Numbered from the stretch's first letter, positions 17,330-27,026 are shown. The stretch: DNA of 64,000 nucleotides from Amycolatopsis viridis (GCF_011758765.1 NZ_JAANOU010000001.1:3162001-3226000), one strand, 5' to 3'. Notes: a model not told the origin generated them from the sequence alone. Program-made: numbers and translations.

Positions 17330-18904
17330 TCAGGGGGTGGTGAGCTCGGTGTCCACCTGGATGAGCCGGGGCCCGGCCGAGGTCGTCTTGAGCTGGGCAC
17401 GCAGATCGTCCACATCGGACGCCGTCGTGGCGGGCACGCCGTACCCGGCGGCGATCGCGGTGAAGTCCAGGCCGGGGATCTCGGTGCCGGGCACACCGGT
17501 GGTGCCGAGCACACCGGCGAACCAGCGCAGCGCGCCGTAGGTGCCGTTGCGCAGGATCACGAAGGTCACCGGCACCTGGTACCGGGCGGCGGTCCACAGC
17601 GCGGTGATGCCGTAGTTGGCGGAGCCGTCGCCGATCACCCCGACCACCGGGCGCCCGGGCAGGCCCATCGCCACACCGACCGCGGCGGGCAGGCCGAAGC
17701 CGAGGCCACCGGCGGCGGGCCAGAAGTACGAACCGGGGCGGCGCAGGTCCATCTGCCGCCACCAGGCCGAGTTCGTCGACGTGGACTCGACGACGTAGGC
17801 GGTGTCGGCCGGCTGGGTCTCGCGCAGCGCGGCGAACACCTGCTCGGGGTGCAGTGCACGTTCGCCGGCGGCCGGCTCCGGGGCCGGCACGAACGCGGTC
17901 TCCCGGGGCGCCCGCCCGGGCAGCTGGGCGCGCAGGCCGTCGAGCACCGCACCGGGATCGGCGACGAGCGCCTCCCCCACCGGCGCGCGGGCCGCCTCGC
18001 CCGGGTCGTCGGTGACCTGGACCAGCGTCGCGCCGCGCGGCAGGAACGGGCCCGGCACGTGCTGGTGGTAGCGGAACACCGGCGCACCCAGCACCAGGAT
18101 CAGGTCGTGCCCGTCGAGCGCGGACGACACCGCGCCGATCCCGGCGGGCAGGACCCCGCGGAACAGCGGGTGCCGGTTGGGGAACGGCAGCCGGTGCGGC
18201 GACGGAGCGACCCACACCGGCAGGTCGCGTTCCTCGGCGAAGGCCACCGCGCGGTCGAACAGCCCGAGGGCGTCGGCATCACCGCCGAGCACGAGCACCG
18301 GGCTGGCCGCGCCGTCCAGGCGGGCGGCCAGTTCGAGCAGCTGGTCCTCCCCGGCCGACCCGCCGCGCCGCACGCTCCGGCCGAGGGTGGCGGTGACGTC
18401 GTCGCCGAGTTCGGCGGACCAGTCGTCGTAGGGCACCGACAGGTAGGTGGGGCGGCGCTGCAACTCGGCCTCGAACACGGCCTGCGCGAGCGAGCGCGGC
18501 ACGTCGGCGGCGCAGCTCGGTTCCCCGGCCCAGCCGACCAGGGGGCGCATCAGCTGGGTGGCCTCGACGTTGGCGAGCATCGCCTCCAGCCCGATCGCCG
18601 AGCGCACCTGCTGCCCGGCGGTGAGCACCAGCGGCGAGCGGGAGTAGACGGCGTTGGTCAGCGCGCCCATGGCGTTGCCGGAACCGGCCGCGGCGTGCAG
18701 GTTGACCAGCACCGGACGGCCGGTCGCCTGCGCGTACCCGTCGGCCATGCCGACCACGACACCCTCGTGCAGGCCGAGCACGTAGGAGAAGGACTCCGGC
18801 AGCCCGGCCAGGAACGGCAGCTCGTTGGAGCCGGGATTGCCGAAGATCGTGGTCAGGCCACGCCGTTCCAGGAACTCGTGGGCGATCGTCCGGACGGTCG
18901 GCAT
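17330..18904 (-). CDS. mdlC: Thiamine-diphosphate enzyme, benzoylformate decarboxylase-like
   Basis: A 524-residue ThDP enzyme with the three expected domains. The N-terminal pyrimidine domain has TTIFGNPGSNELPFL and the LHEG glutamate; the C-terminal ThDP motif is GDGSANYGITALW with the closing N. Benzoylformate decarboxylase (mandelate pathway) converts phenylglyoxylate to benzaldehyde and CO2, and the AxxHH-like pair of that family is partly reflected in LHAAAG. Other acetolactate-synthase-like decarboxylases cannot be excluded. ATG opening MPTVRT was chosen. It is divergent from the LysR at 19002 and upstream of the aromatic-acid carrier. Confidence 0.82.
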   Translation of the reverse strand: MPTVRTIAHEFLERRGLTTIFGNPGSNELPFLAGLPESFSYVLGLHEGVVVGMADGYAQATGRPVLVNLHAAAGSGNAMGALTNAVYSRSPLVLTAGQQVRSAIGLEAMLANVEATQLMRPLVGWAGEPSCAADVPRSLAQAVFEAELQRRPTYLSVPYDDWSAELGDDVTATLGRSVRRGGSAGEDQLLELAARLDGAASPVLVLGGDADALGLFDRAVAFAEERDLPVWVAPSPHRLPFPNRHPLFRGVLPAGIGAVSSALDGHDLILVLGAPVFRYHQHVPGPFLPRGATLVQVTDDPGEAARAPVGEALVADPGAVLDGLRAQLPGRAPRETAFVPAPEPAAGERALHPEQVFAALRETQPADTAYVVESTSTNSAWWRQMDLRRPGSYFWPAAGGLGFGLPAAVGVAMGLPGRPVVGVIGDGSANYGITALWTAARYQVPVTFVILRNGTYGALRWFAGVLGTTGVPGTEIPGLDFTAIAAGYGVPATTASDVDDLRAQLKTTSAGPRLIQVDTELTTP

Positions 18905-19001
18905 GTGCGGTCCTCCTCGACGGCGGGTTGGCCTCGAGGGTCGCAGACCAGGTGGCGTGTGCTCCAATCAATGTTGCCGCCCGACCACATAGACGGGATC
19001 G

Positions 19002-19925
19002 ATGATGCGGGATTTCGACCTCAACCTGGTGCGCACGTTCGTCCTGCTGTACGAGACGCGCAGCGTCACGGCCACCGCGGACTCGATGCACGTCACCCAG
19101 CCGACCGTGAGCTACAGCCTGCAGAAACTGCGGCGGCGGTTCTCCGACGAGCTGTTCCGGCGCAGCGGCCGCGGGCTGGTGCCGACGACCACCGCACAGG
19201 CCCTCTACCCGCCGCTGCACCACGCGCTGGCCGAGATCGAGTCCACCGTCGCGGGGGCGCACACCTTCGACCCGGCCACCGCCCGCGCCCGGTTCACGCT
19301 GTGCCTGTCCGACCTCGGCGAGGTGTCGCTGCTCCCCCGGCTGATGGCCGCGCTGCCGTCGCGGGCTCCCGGGGTCACGCTGACGGTGCGGCCGCTGGAC
19401 GTCGCCAGCGCGGTCGACCAGCTGGGCCGCGGCGAGATCGACGCGTTCGTCGCCTCGCCGTTGATCAGTTCGCAGCGGGTGGCGCGGATCCCGCTGTTCT
19501 CCGAGGGGTACGTCGGCATGGTCGCCCGCTCCCATCCCCGCCTGCGCGGCCCGCGGATCTCGCTGGCCGAACTGTCCGCGGAGCAGCACATCACGGTGTT
19601 CGGCCCGGCCGGGCACGACGGCCCGCGCCGCGCGCTCGAGGCCCACGGCCTGCTGGACCGGGTCGTGCTCGAGGTGACGCGGTTTTCCACCCTGCCCCAC
19701 CTGGTGCAGGACGGCGAACTGGTGGCGATGGTGCCCCGGCTCGTGGCCGACGTCTTCGCCGCCGACCACCGGGTGCGGCTGCTGGAGCTGCCGGTGGACG
19801 TCGAACCGGCGCAGGTCTCGGTCTACGCCCGGCACAGCCACGCACGCACCCCCGCGCAGCACTGGCTCACCGGGTTCATGCGCGAACTCCTCGCCGAACC
19901 GGCGATCCGCGCCCCGGCGGAATAA
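19002..19925 (+). CDS. LysR-family transcriptional regulator, NodD/LinR-like
   Basis: A 307-residue regulator. DFDLNLVRTFVLLYETRSVT followed by HVTQPTVSYSLQKLRRRF is the helix-turn-helix of the NodD/PcpR subgroup, which often controls aromatic catabolism. Two adjacent ATG codons (19002, 19005) are both possible starts. It is divergent from the benzoylformate decarboxylase gene with 97 bases between starts, making that operon its likely target and a benzoylformate-type acid its likely effector. Confidence 0.92.
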   Translation: MMRDFDLNLVRTFVLLYETRSVTATADSMHVTQPTVSYSLQKLRRRFSDELFRRSGRGLVPTTTAQALYPPLHHALAEIESTVAGAHTFDPATARARFTLCLSDLGEVSLLPRLMAALPSRAPGVTLTVRPLDVASAVDQLGRGEIDAFVASPLISSQRVARIPLFSEGYVGMVARSHPRLRGPRISLAELSAEQHITVFGPAGHDGPRRALEAHGLLDRVVLEVTRFSTLPHLVQDGELVAMVPRLVADVFAADHRVRLLELPVDVEPAQVSVYARHSHARTPAQHWLTGFMRELLAEPAIRAPAE

Positions 19926-19980
19926 GCGCCCGCGGCCCGCGTTCTGATGCAGGACGGTGATCTCGGCGAAAGGACCGCGG

Positions 19981-20427
19981 ATGCCTCTCGACGGTGTGTA
20001 CGAACCCAGCACGATGGAGTACTCCCGCAAGCAGGTGGCGGTGTACGAGGGCTCCGGCGGTACGTGGGGCACCACCGCGCACGGCCTGCCCGTCATCGTG
20101 CTGACCACGGTCGGCCGGAAATCCGGGAAGCTGCGGAAGTCGCCGCTGATGAAGGTCGAGCACGAGGGCGTGTACGCGGCCGTCGCCTCGCTCGGTGGCG
20201 GCCCGAAGCACCCGCTGTGGTACCACAACGCGCTCGCCGAACCGCGGGTCGAGGTGCGCGACGGCACCCGGGTGTTCGACATGGTCGCGCGGGAGGTGGA
20301 CGGCGAGGAGCGCGAGGTGTGGTGGCAGCGCGCGGTGGCGACCTACCCGCCGTACGGCGAGTACCAGAAACGCACCGAGCGCGTCATCCCGGTCCTGCTG
20401 CTGGAGCCCGCGCCGGAACCGCACTGA
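19981..20427 (+). CDS. Ddn-type deazaflavin (F420)-dependent oxidoreductase
   Basis: A 148-residue split-barrel protein of the nitroreductase/deazaflavin-dependent family. [17 protein letters not shown] and [12 protein letters not shown] followed by VEVRDG are the diagnostic segments that bind F420 in Mycobacterium Ddn and FDORs. Its presence implies the host makes F420. ATG at 19981 chosen because a GAAAGGA ribosome-binding site precedes it. Its last 44 bases overlap the end of the convergent sulfatase-like gene. Confidence 0.92.
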   Translation: MPLDGVYEPSTMEYSRKQVAVYEGSGGTWGTTAHGLPVIVLTTVGRKSGKLRKSPLMKVEHEGVYAAVASLGGGPKHPLWYHNALAEPRVEVRDGTRVFDMVAREVDGEEREVWWQRAVATYPPYGEYQKRTERVIPVLLLEPAPEPH

Positions 20428-21958
20428 GCTGCGGGCCGAAGGCGGCCAGGAACCGGTCGCGGAACGCGCTCATCGGCCAGACCGGGGCTGACGCCGCGGG
20501 ACGGAGACCGGGCGTCCAGCCCCAGCCACCGATGCGGGCGAGCACGGCCGGATCACGCGCCACGAGGGTCACCGGCACGTCCCGGTCCGCGCCGGGGCCG
20601 GTCACCGCCGGGTCCGGCTGGTGGTCGCCGAGGAACACCAGCACCAGATCGTCCCCGCCGTAGGTCTCCACGTAGGAGATCAGCGCCGACAGCGAGTAGC
20701 GGACCGCCTCGTCGTATCCGGCGGTCCCGCCGGCCGGCCGGTCCGTCGCCGAGGCGAACACCGAGCCGTCGCCGAGGGCGTCCCAGCCGACCAGCCGGGG
20801 CACCGCCGTCCACGGCCAGTGGCTGGACACCAGGTCGATCTCGGCCATCACCGGCGGGTGGCCCGGGGCGAGCTCGGCGCGCTGGAACGCCGACAGCGTG
20901 AACTGGTCGGGCATCGCGGCGTAGGCGAAACCGGGGCCGGAGTAGCCCAGGTCGCGACCGTCGTAGAGCCGGTCGAACCGGTACACCGCGCCCTCCGGCC
21001 AGGCGGCGGCGTTCTCCGGTTGCACGTTCACGGTGCGCCAGCCGGCGCGGGCGAAGGCGCCGGACAGGGTCAGCCGGTCGCTTGTCACGAACGTGCGGTA
21101 GCGCTGCTCGTTGTCGACCCACAGCCCGGATTCCAGGGTGGAGTGGGCGAGCCAGCTGCCGCCGCCGGTGGTGGCGGAGGTGAGGAACGCGCTGCGCGCG
21201 CCGAACCCGTCCGCCTGCAGCCGGTTCGTCGCCGACTCGAGCAGCGCGTCGACCCCCGGGCCGGCCAGCGCGGCGCGGCCGTAGCTCTCCACGAAGGTGA
21301 GCAGGACGTCCTTGCCGCGCAACGCGGTCAGCAGCCCCGCCGGGGCAGTGGCGCGGAAGGCGTCGGTGGTCATGGCCGCGGCGAACTCCCGCCGGTCGGC
21401 CAGGTCGGCGGCGGCACCGCGCACCTCGCGGTAGGCCAGCGCGCTGGTGGTGTGCGCGGCGAGCGGCAGGCCGGCGAGGGCCGCGACGGTCCAGGCCACC
21501 GTGAACACGGCCACCACCCGTGCCGCGACCCGGCGGTGCTCCCCCGCGAGGCGTGCCACGCGCAGCGCCGCCAGCGTCGTCAGCACCACCAGCGTCAGCA
21601 CCCCGAACCCGGCGCCCGCCAGCGTGCCGATGCGCGCCGCACCACCGAGCAGGCTGAGCGCGGGCCCGGCGAAGCCCCAGTCGAACACGGGGTGGAACGG
21701 GCGGCCGAAGGCCTGGGAGAACCCGATGTCGGCGACCTTGAGCAGCGTCAGCACCCCGAGCAGCGCACCCGCCACGGCCGCTGTGATCCGGCGTGCGCGT
21801 GGCGGCAGGACCAGCATCAGCGCGGCACCGGCCACCGCCTCGACCGGGAGGACCAGGAACGCCGCGGGCCGGGTGCCCACCAGGCTGTCCGGCAGGACGA
21901 GCGCGGCGAGGACGAGCCCGCAGGCCAGGACGTCGGCCGTCACCCGGCGCACGGTCAC
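20384..21958 (-). CDS. Membrane-anchored sulfatase/alkaline-phosphatase-fold enzyme
   Basis: A 524-residue protein with four or five N-terminal transmembrane helices (to about residue 165) and then an extracytoplasmic domain of the LTA-synthase/sulfatase clan. [14 protein letters not shown] carries the metal-binding Glu and nucleophile region, [12 protein letters not shown] the His/Asp, and [13 protein letters not shown] the late Asp-His metal pair. Relatives transfer or hydrolyse phospho-head groups on lipids. GTG start chosen at a four-base GTGA overlap with the CDP-alcohol phosphatidyltransferase stop, so the two are coupled and likely act on the same lipid. Confidence 0.82.
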   Translation of the reverse strand: MTVRRVTADVLACGLVLAALVLPDSLVGTRPAAFLVLPVEAVAGAALMLVLPPRARRITAAVAGALLGVLTLLKVADIGFSQAFGRPFHPVFDWGFAGPALSLLGGAARIGTLAGAGFGVLTLVVLTTLAALRVARLAGEHRRVAARVVAVFTVAWTVAALAGLPLAAHTTSALAYREVRGAAADLADRREFAAAMTTDAFRATAPAGLLTALRGKDVLLTFVESYGRAALAGPGVDALLESATNRLQADGFGARSAFLTSATTGGGSWLAHSTLESGLWVDNEQRYRTFVTSDRLTLSGAFARAGWRTVNVQPENAAAWPEGAVYRFDRLYDGRDLGYSGPGFAYAAMPDQFTLSAFQRAELAPGHPPVMAEIDLVSSHWPWTAVPRLVGWDALGDGSVFASATDRPAGGTAGYDEAVRYSLSALISYVETYGGDDLVLVFLGDHQPDPAVTGPGADRDVPVTLVARDPAVLARIGGWGWTPGLRPAASAPVWPMSAFRDRFLAAFGPQLSAVPARAPAAGPG

Positions 21959-22653
21959 CGCGTCCGCCACAGGGTCCGCACGTCCCGCCCGAACGACCAG
22001 GCCAGCGCCGCGAGCGCCACCGCGGTCCCGGCCAGCGCCGCGCCACGCGGCAGCACCCCGGCAACCACCACGAGCAGCGTGACACCTTGCGCCGCCGCCA
22101 CCGCCTTGCGCGCCCGGTCGGGCGCCAGCGGCCCGCGCAGCCACGGCAGAACCCAGCCGGCCGCCACGAACGCGTACCGCATCGCGCCGATCAGCAGCAC
22201 CCACGGTCCCAGCACCACCGCGACCGGCACGCACAGCACGAGGATCAGGACCGCGTCCGCCTCCAGGTCGAACCGCGCCCCCAGCGGCGACACCGTCGCG
22301 GTGCGGCGCGCGACCCGGCCGTCCACGGCGTCCAGCGCGAGCGCGAGCGTCGCGAGCCCGGCCGGGACCGGCCCGGACGACCCGGCGGCGACCAGGGCAA
22401 GCACGCCGCCGGTGAGGGTGGCGCGAGCCAGCGTGACCCGGTCCGCCGGACCCAGCGCGACCCGGCCGGCGCGGCGCAGCGCGCCGGTCAGCAGCACCCA
22501 CAGCGCGCCGCCGTAACCGGCGCCGGCCACCCAGCCGGCCGGCGTCAGCCCCACGGTCAGCGCGAGCCCACTCACCAGCACGAGCAGTGCACCGGCCGCC
22601 ACGGCCTGTTCCTGGCGGGCCGGAATCGTGCGAGGCTGGGTCTGGACGATCAT
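21955..22653 (-). CDS. CDP-alcohol phosphatidyltransferase
   Basis: A 232-residue, six-helix membrane enzyme. The complete catalytic signature D-x2-DG-x2-AR-x8-G-x3-D-x3-D is present as [10 protein letters not shown] followed by [10 protein letters not shown]. Such enzymes join a CDP-diacylglycerol (or CDP-alcohol) to an alcohol acceptor. The acceptor is unknown; phosphoinositol, glycerophosphate or an unusual polar molecule made by the neighbours are all possible. Start ATG with AAGGGA upstream. Only 27 bases separate its start from the divergent dehydrogenase gene. Confidence 0.92.
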   Translation of the reverse strand: MIVQTQPRTIPARQEQAVAAGALLVLVSGLALTVGLTPAGWVAGAGYGGALWVLLTGALRRAGRVALGPADRVTLARATLTGGVLALVAAGSSGPVPAGLATLALALDAVDGRVARRTATVSPLGARFDLEADAVLILVLCVPVAVVLGPWVLLIGAMRYAFVAAGWVLPWLRGPLAPDRARKAVAAAQGVTLLVVVAGVLPRGAALAGTAVALAALAWSFGRDVRTLWRTR

Positions 22654-22680
22654 CGCGGTCCCTTCGCCGGAGGTGTGCCC

Positions 22681-23676
22681 ATGACACGTGCCGCACGGGC
22701 GTTCTGGTTCAACCCGCCCGGGCCGGGCGAGATCCGGGCCGTGCCGCTGCCCGCGTGCGGAGCCGGCGAGGTCGAGGTGCGGACGCTGTTCTCGGGCATC
22801 AGCCGGGGCACCGAGACGCTCGTCTTCCGCGGCGGCGTGCCGGCGAGCCAGCACGAGCTGATGCGGGCCCCGTTCCAGGAGGGCGAGTTCCCGGGGCCGG
22901 TCAAGTACGGCTACCTCAACGTCGGTGTCGCCGAGGACGGGCCGCCGGAGCTGGTGGGCCGCACGGTGTTCACGCTCTACCCGCACCAGACCCGGTTCGT
23001 CGTGCCGGCGAGCGCGGTGACCGTGGTACCCGAGACGGTGCCCGCCCGGCGGGCGGTGCTGGCGGGCACGGTGGAGACCGCGGTGAACGCGCTGTGGGAC
23101 GCCGCCCCGCTGGTCGGCGACCGGATCGCGGTGGTCGGCGGCGGCATGGTCGGCTGCGCGGTCGCGGCCCTGCTCGCCCGGTTCCCCGCGGTGCGGGTGC
23201 AGCTGGTCGACGCCGACCCGGCACGCGCGGCGGTGGCGGCGGCGCTGGGCGTGGAGTTCGCGCTGCCGGCCGACGCGCGGCCCGGCTGCGATCTGGTGGT
23301 GCACGCGAGTGCCACGGACGCGGGCCTGGCACGGTCGCTGGAACTGCTCGCCCCCGAAGGCGAGGTGATCGAGCTGAGCTGGTACGGCGACCGGCCGGTG
23401 AGCGTGCCGCTGGGCGGGTTCTTCCACTCGCGCCGGCTGGCGGTCCGCGCCAGCCAGGTCGGGGCGGTGGCCGCGGCGCGGCGGTCGCGGCGCACGCACG
23501 CCGACCGGCTCGCGCTCGCCCTCGAGCTGCTCGCCGATCCCGTCTTCGACATCCTGATCACCGGCGAGTGCGCGTTCGAGGACCTGCCGTCGGTGATGCC
23601 GAAGCTGGCCTCGGGCGAGCTCCCCGCCCTGTGCCACCGCGTCGTCTACCCGGAGGAGGGGTCGTGTTCAGCGTGA
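22681..23676 (+). CDS. Medium-chain dehydrogenase, BchC-like
   Basis: A 331-residue member of the medium-chain dehydrogenase superfamily. The N-terminal GroES-like domain has [17 protein letters not shown], the form found in BchC-type dehydrogenases, and the Rossmann domain has [16 protein letters not shown]. The cysteine cluster of the structural zinc site in classical alcohol dehydrogenases is missing. It should oxidise or reduce an alcohol with NAD(P). GGAGG seven bases before the ATG fixes the start. Its end overlaps the PTPS-like gene by 13 bases, opening a plus-strand operon. Confidence 0.88.
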   Translation: MTRAARAFWFNPPGPGEIRAVPLPACGAGEVEVRTLFSGISRGTETLVFRGGVPASQHELMRAPFQEGEFPGPVKYGYLNVGVAEDGPPELVGRTVFTLYPHQTRFVVPASAVTVVPETVPARRAVLAGTVETAVNALWDAAPLVGDRIAVVGGGMVGCAVAALLARFPAVRVQLVDADPARAAVAAALGVEFALPADARPGCDLVVHASATDAGLARSLELLAPEGEVIELSWYGDRPVSVPLGGFFHSRRLAVRASQVGAVAAARRSRRTHADRLALALELLADPVFDILITGECAFEDLPSVMPKLASGELPALCHRVVYPEEGSCSA

Positions 23677-24074
23677 CCGTGCGGGACCACCTGATGGTCG
23701 CCCACAGCTTCCGCGGGGAGGTGTTCGGGCCGGCGCAACGCCTGCACGGGGCGACGTTCGTGGTCGACGCGACGTTCCGCCGGCCCGAGCTCGACGCGGA
23801 CAACATCGTGGTCGACATCGGGCTCGCGACCCAGCAGCTGGGCGCGGTGCTGGGCGAGCTGAACTACCGCAACCTCGACGAGGTACCGGAGTTCGCCGGG
23901 ATCAACACCTCGACGGAGTTCCTCGCGCAGGTGATCGCCGACGCCCTCGCCGAGCGCGTGCACGACGGCGCACTCGGCGAGGGCGCACGCGGACTGGCCG
24001 GGATCACGGTGACGCTGCACGAATCGCACGTCGCGTGGGCGAGCTACGACCGTGATCTTCGTCCAGCCCGGTGA
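23664..24074 (+). CDS. 6-pyruvoyl-tetrahydropterin synthase/QueD-like T-fold protein with altered active site
   Basis: A 136-residue T-fold protein. [14 protein letters not shown] gives the first zinc His region and [17 protein letters not shown] carries the Glu that anchors the pterin-like ring. In place of the usual HGHN it reads LHGATF, so one zinc ligand is missing, and the protein has no cysteine, so the family's catalytic Cys is absent. From memory, the S. coelicolor homolog SCO6650 likewise lacks zinc and the catalytic triad yet keeps the pterin pocket. GTG start overlaps the dehydrogenase stop; GAGGAGG lies upstream. It is probably a non-canonical pterin or pyrimidine enzyme. Confidence 0.85.
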   Translation: MFSVTVRDHLMVAHSFRGEVFGPAQRLHGATFVVDATFRRPELDADNIVVDIGLATQQLGAVLGELNYRNLDEVPEFAGINTSTEFLAQVIADALAERVHDGALGEGARGLAGITVTLHESHVAWASYDRDLRPAR

Positions 24075-25107
24075 CGCCACCGACCCGGAGCTGCCCAGCG
24101 GCGGCAACGTCTTCGACCGGCGGATCAGCCGGGAGCTGACCGCCCTGGGCCGGACGGTGCGGGAGGTCGCGGTCCCCGGATCGTGGCCGCATCCGGACGC
24201 CGGTGCGCGCGCCCGGCTGGGCCGCGAGCTCGCTGCGGCCGCACCGGGCACGCTGGTCGTGCTCGACGGGCTGGTGGCCTGCGGGGTACCGGAGATCGTG
24301 GTGCCGCACTCGGCCCGGCTGCGGCTGGTGGTGCTGGTGCACATGCCGCTGGGCGAGGAGACCGGTGCCGATCCCGCGCTGGACGCCCGGGAGCGGGCGA
24401 CGCTGCGCGCGGCCCGGACAGTGGTGACGACGAGCGCCCGGACGGCGGAGCGGCTGCGCCGGCACCACGGCCTCGCCCGCGTCGAGGTGGTGGTGCCCGG
24501 GACGGACCCGGCGCCGCCGTCCTCCGGTGACGAACTGTTGTGCGTCGGGTCGCTGACCCCGCACAAGGGGCAGGACGTGCTGGTCGAGGCGCTGGCGGCG
24601 GTGGCAGACCTGCCGTGGCGGTGCCGGCTGACCGGGCCGGTGCGCCGCAGCCCCGCGTTCGCGGCCCGCGTGCGCCGGTCGATCGATGCGCACCGCCTGA
24701 CCGGCCGCGTGACGATCACCGGGCCGCTCACCGGGCCGCGGCTGGAGCGGGCCTACGCGCGCGCCGGGCTGCTGATACTGCCGTCGCGGTCGGAGACCTA
24801 CGGCATGGCCATGGCCGAGGCGCTGGCGCGCGGCATCCCGGTCCTGACCTCCGCGCCCACCGAAGTGCTGGGTGGGGTGCTGGGTGAGGTGGCGGGTGAG
24901 CCCGGGCAGCTGCCGGGCCTCGTGGTCCCGCCGGGCGACGCGGACGCGCTGGCACAGGCGCTCCGGTCGTGGTTGACGTCCCCGCGGTTGCGGCAGGCGC
25001 TGCGCGAGGCGGCCCGCTCACGCCGCGGCACGTTGCCGACGTGGGAGACCGCCGCACGGGTGATGTCGCGGATCCTCGGTGAACCGGAAGCCGGTGGTGT
25101 TCCGTGA
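24052..25107 (+). CDS. Glycosyltransferase family 4 (GT-B)
   Basis: A 351-residue GT-B enzyme. The donor-site half has [21 protein letters not shown] near residue 160 and [20 protein letters not shown] near residue 245, where the E-x7-E motif binds the nucleotide sugar. No membrane helix. GTG start overlaps the PTPS-like gene by 23 bases and the next gene overlaps its end, so all four plus-strand genes form one operon. It likely glycosylates the small molecule made by this locus, though the acceptor is unproven. Confidence 0.9.
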   Translation: MIFVQPGDATDPELPSGGNVFDRRISRELTALGRTVREVAVPGSWPHPDAGARARLGRELAAAAPGTLVVLDGLVACGVPEIVVPHSARLRLVVLVHMPLGEETGADPALDARERATLRAARTVVTTSARTAERLRRHHGLARVEVVVPGTDPAPPSSGDELLCVGSLTPHKGQDVLVEALAAVADLPWRCRLTGPVRRSPAFAARVRRSIDAHRLTGRVTITGPLTGPRLERAYARAGLLILPSRSETYGMAMAEALARGIPVLTSAPTEVLGGVLGEVAGEPGQLPGLVVPPGDADALAQALRSWLTSPRLRQALREAARSRRGTLPTWETAARVMSRILGEPEAGGVP

Positions 25108-25921
25108 CAAGGAGGTGGCACCCGACCGATGGGACGGCGCCGGTCCCGGCACCACCCGCTGCGCACCGGACTGGCTGGCGCTGCGCGAGCCCGCCGACGC
25201 CGCCGCCCGGGCGGCCGCGCTGCTCGGCCCGCTGCGCGCATCCCTGAGCACCGTCGGCGGCCGGCTGGTCATCCGGGACGTGGGGTGCGGCACCGGCTCG
25301 ATGGCGCGCTGGCTCGCGCCCCGGCTGCCGGTCCCGCAGCACTGGATCCTGCACGACCGCGACCCCGCGCTGCTCGCCCGCGCGTCGATCACCGGGACGG
25401 GCGTCACGGTGGAAACGCACCACGGCGACCTCGGCCGGCTCGATCTCGGGGGCACCTCGCTCGTCACCGCGTCGGCGCTGCTCGACCTGCTCACGCTGTC
25501 CGACGTGGACGGCCTGGCGGGATCGTGCGCCGCCGCCGGGTGCCCGGCGCTGCTGACCCTGTCGGTCACCGGGCGGGTCGAGCTGACCCCCGCCGACCCG
25601 CTCGACGCGGAGATCGCCGCGGCCTTCGCGGCCCACCAGCGGCGCAACGGGCTCCTCGGCCCGGATGCGGTCGCCATGGCCGCACTCGCGTTCGAACGCC
25701 GGGGTGCGGTGGTGCGGCTCGCGCCCAGTCCCTGGCGGCTCGGGCCGCGGCAACGGGCGCTGACCGAACGGTGGTTCCGCGGCTGGGTCGCCGCCGCCCG
25801 GGAGCACGCACCGAACCTCGACACCGCGGCCTACACCCGGAGCCGCCTCGACGCCTGCGCGGCCGGCGAGTTGCGCGCGGTGGTGCACCACACCGACCTG
25901 CTCGCGACCGGAGCGTCCTGA
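25079..25921 (+). CDS. SAM-dependent methyltransferase
   Basis: A 280-residue class I methyltransferase. Motif I is VIRDVGCGTGSMARWLA near residues 64-80; the acidic residue of motif II follows as LHDRDPALL, and SLVTASALLDLLT gives motif IV. The C-terminal third is a helical extension. The start may be the GTG at 25079 or a GTG six codons later; both overlap the glycosyltransferase end. Last gene of the 22681-25921 operon; followed by the 21-bp repeat array. Confidence 0.85.
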   Translation: MNRKPVVFRDKEVAPDRWDGAGPGTTRCAPDWLALREPADAAARAAALLGPLRASLSTVGGRLVIRDVGCGTGSMARWLAPRLPVPQHWILHDRDPALLARASITGTGVTVETHHGDLGRLDLGGTSLVTASALLDLLTLSDVDGLAGSCAAAGCPALLTLSVTGRVELTPADPLDAEIAAAFAAHQRRNGLLGPDAVAMAALAFERRGAVVRLAPSPWRLGPRQRALTERWFRGWVAAAREHAPNLDTAAYTRSRLDACAAGELRAVVHHTDLLATGAS

Positions 25922-25992
25922 TGCCACCCGCCCGCGCCGACCCAGCGGCGCCCAACAGCCCACACCCCGCCACCACCGGCCAACCCCAGCCC

Positions 25993-26205
25993 GAGCAGCA
26001 AACACAGCGCCACGAGCAGCAAACACGCCGCCACCGCGTGTTTGCCGCTCCGCGCGGCGTGTTTGCCGCTCCGCGCGGCGTGTTTGCCGCTCCGCGCGGC
26101 GTGTTTGCCGCTCCGCGCGGCGTGTTTGCCGCTCCGCGCGGCGTGTTGGCTGCTCCGCGCGGCGTGTTTGCTGCTCCGGGTGGGGTGTTGGCTGGGCGGG
26201 GCTAC
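25993..26205. repeat. 21-bp tandem repeat array with inverted copies
   Basis: Five identical 21-base units start at 26038, 26059, 26080, 26101 and 26122 (each begins GTGTTTGCCGCTCC and ends GCGCGGC). Diverging copies follow at 26143, 26164 and 26185. Two copies in the opposite orientation, also 21 bases apart, stand at 25993 and 26014 (GAGCAGCAAACACGCC). Each unit contains GCCGC-TCCGC-GCGGC, which can form a hairpin, and the two orientations can pair with each other. It lies between the convergent ends of the methyltransferase and creatininase-like genes and fills most of the 345-base gap there. Confidence 0.92.
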
Positions 26206-26266
26206 GTGGTGGCCGCGCCGGTGACCGCCGTGGTCCCGCTGGTGGTCGCCGCGCTGCCGGGGATCC

Positions 26267-26971
26267 TCACTCTCCCGCTCCGAGGACGGGCAGGTGCGCC
26301 CGGAACGACCCGGCCAGCGCGTCCAGGACCGCCCGGCCCTTGTCCGCACTCGCCCGTGACGGATGACCGGCCACGCCCGACTTGCTGTAGGGAGCCAGTC
26401 CGAGCGAGAGGAGGTGGCGCAGATCGCCGGGTGCCGAGTCCGCGGCCGCGTAGTCGGGCCTGACCACCTCCGGGCTGGTGGCGAGCAGGAGGGAGGTCTC
26501 CAGCTCGCCCGCGTGCATGTCCTCGTCGTTGGTGGTCGTCACGCCCGCCGCGGCCCGCGCGGCCTGCCACTCGCCGTAGCTGGGGAACAGCACCATGGCG
26601 CCGCGGGCCTGCTGGACGACGTTGGCCAGGACGTGGTTGCCGCCGTGCCCGTTGACCAGCACGAGCTTGCCGGCACCGGAGGACCGCAGCGACGCCGCGA
26701 TGTCCTCCACCACCGCGATCAGCGTGGTGGCCGAGATGCTCACCGTGCCGGGCCAGGCCGCGTGCTCGTGCGAGCAGGAGATCGTGACCGGCGGCAGCAG
26801 CCAGAACCGGTGTTCCGCGGCGATGCGCTCGGCCACCGCGGACGCGATCAGGGTGTCGGTGGTCAGCGGCAGGTGCGGGCCGTGCTGTTCGAGGCTTCCG
26901 ACGGGCAGGACGGCCACGCCCGGCGCGCGGTCGCGCACGTCGGCGGTCGTGTCCGGCGGGAGCGGAGTCAT
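26267..26971 (-). CDS. Creatininase-family amidohydrolase (ArfB/MftE/creatininase fold)
   Basis: A 234-residue metal-dependent amidohydrolase. All metal-binding motifs are present: VGSLEQHGPHLPLTTDT, VLVNGHGGNHVLANV and DMHAGELETS. The superfamily includes creatininase, the mycofactocin peptidase MftE and the archaeal ArfB deformylase that removes formate from the first product of GTP opening. Being divergent, by 55 bases, from a GTP cyclohydrolase II-like gene makes a deformylase role attractive. ATG opening MTPLPPD chosen. MftE identity is unlikely since no other mycofactocin genes are adjacent. Confidence 0.85.
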   Translation of the reverse strand: MTPLPPDTTADVRDRAPGVAVLPVGSLEQHGPHLPLTTDTLIASAVAERIAAEHRFWLLPPVTISCSHEHAAWPGTVSISATTLIAVVEDIAASLRSSGAGKLVLVNGHGGNHVLANVVQQARGAMVLFPSYGEWQAARAAAGVTTTNDEDMHAGELETSLLLATSPEVVRPDYAAADSAPGDLRHLLSLGLAPYSKSGVAGHPSRASADKGRAVLDALAGSFRAHLPVLGAGE

Positions 26972-27026
26972 CGCTTCAGGTATACCGGGGAGGGCAAGTT
27001 CCCGGTCGATGATGAGGGGGAACACC

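Noticed and set aside
13771-17343. A very long open plus-strand frame (about 1190 codons)
   Set aside because: It is antisense to the BCCT and MFS genes, is dominated by Arg, His, Asp and Gln as expected of a shadow frame in GC-rich DNA, and has no domain.
25993-26205. Repeat array considered as a CRISPR
   Set aside because: Units are contiguous with no spacers, only 21 bases long, and no cas gene is present.
26042-26224. Open frames through the repeat array encoding repeated VFAAPRG or HAARSGK units
   Set aside because: Open in several frames because the 21-base unit lacks stops; no ribosome-binding site or related protein family known to me.
26979-26986. GGTATACC palindrome between creatininase-like and cyclohydrolase genes
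   Set aside because: Eight bases are too few to call an operator and it may just be a -10-like element.
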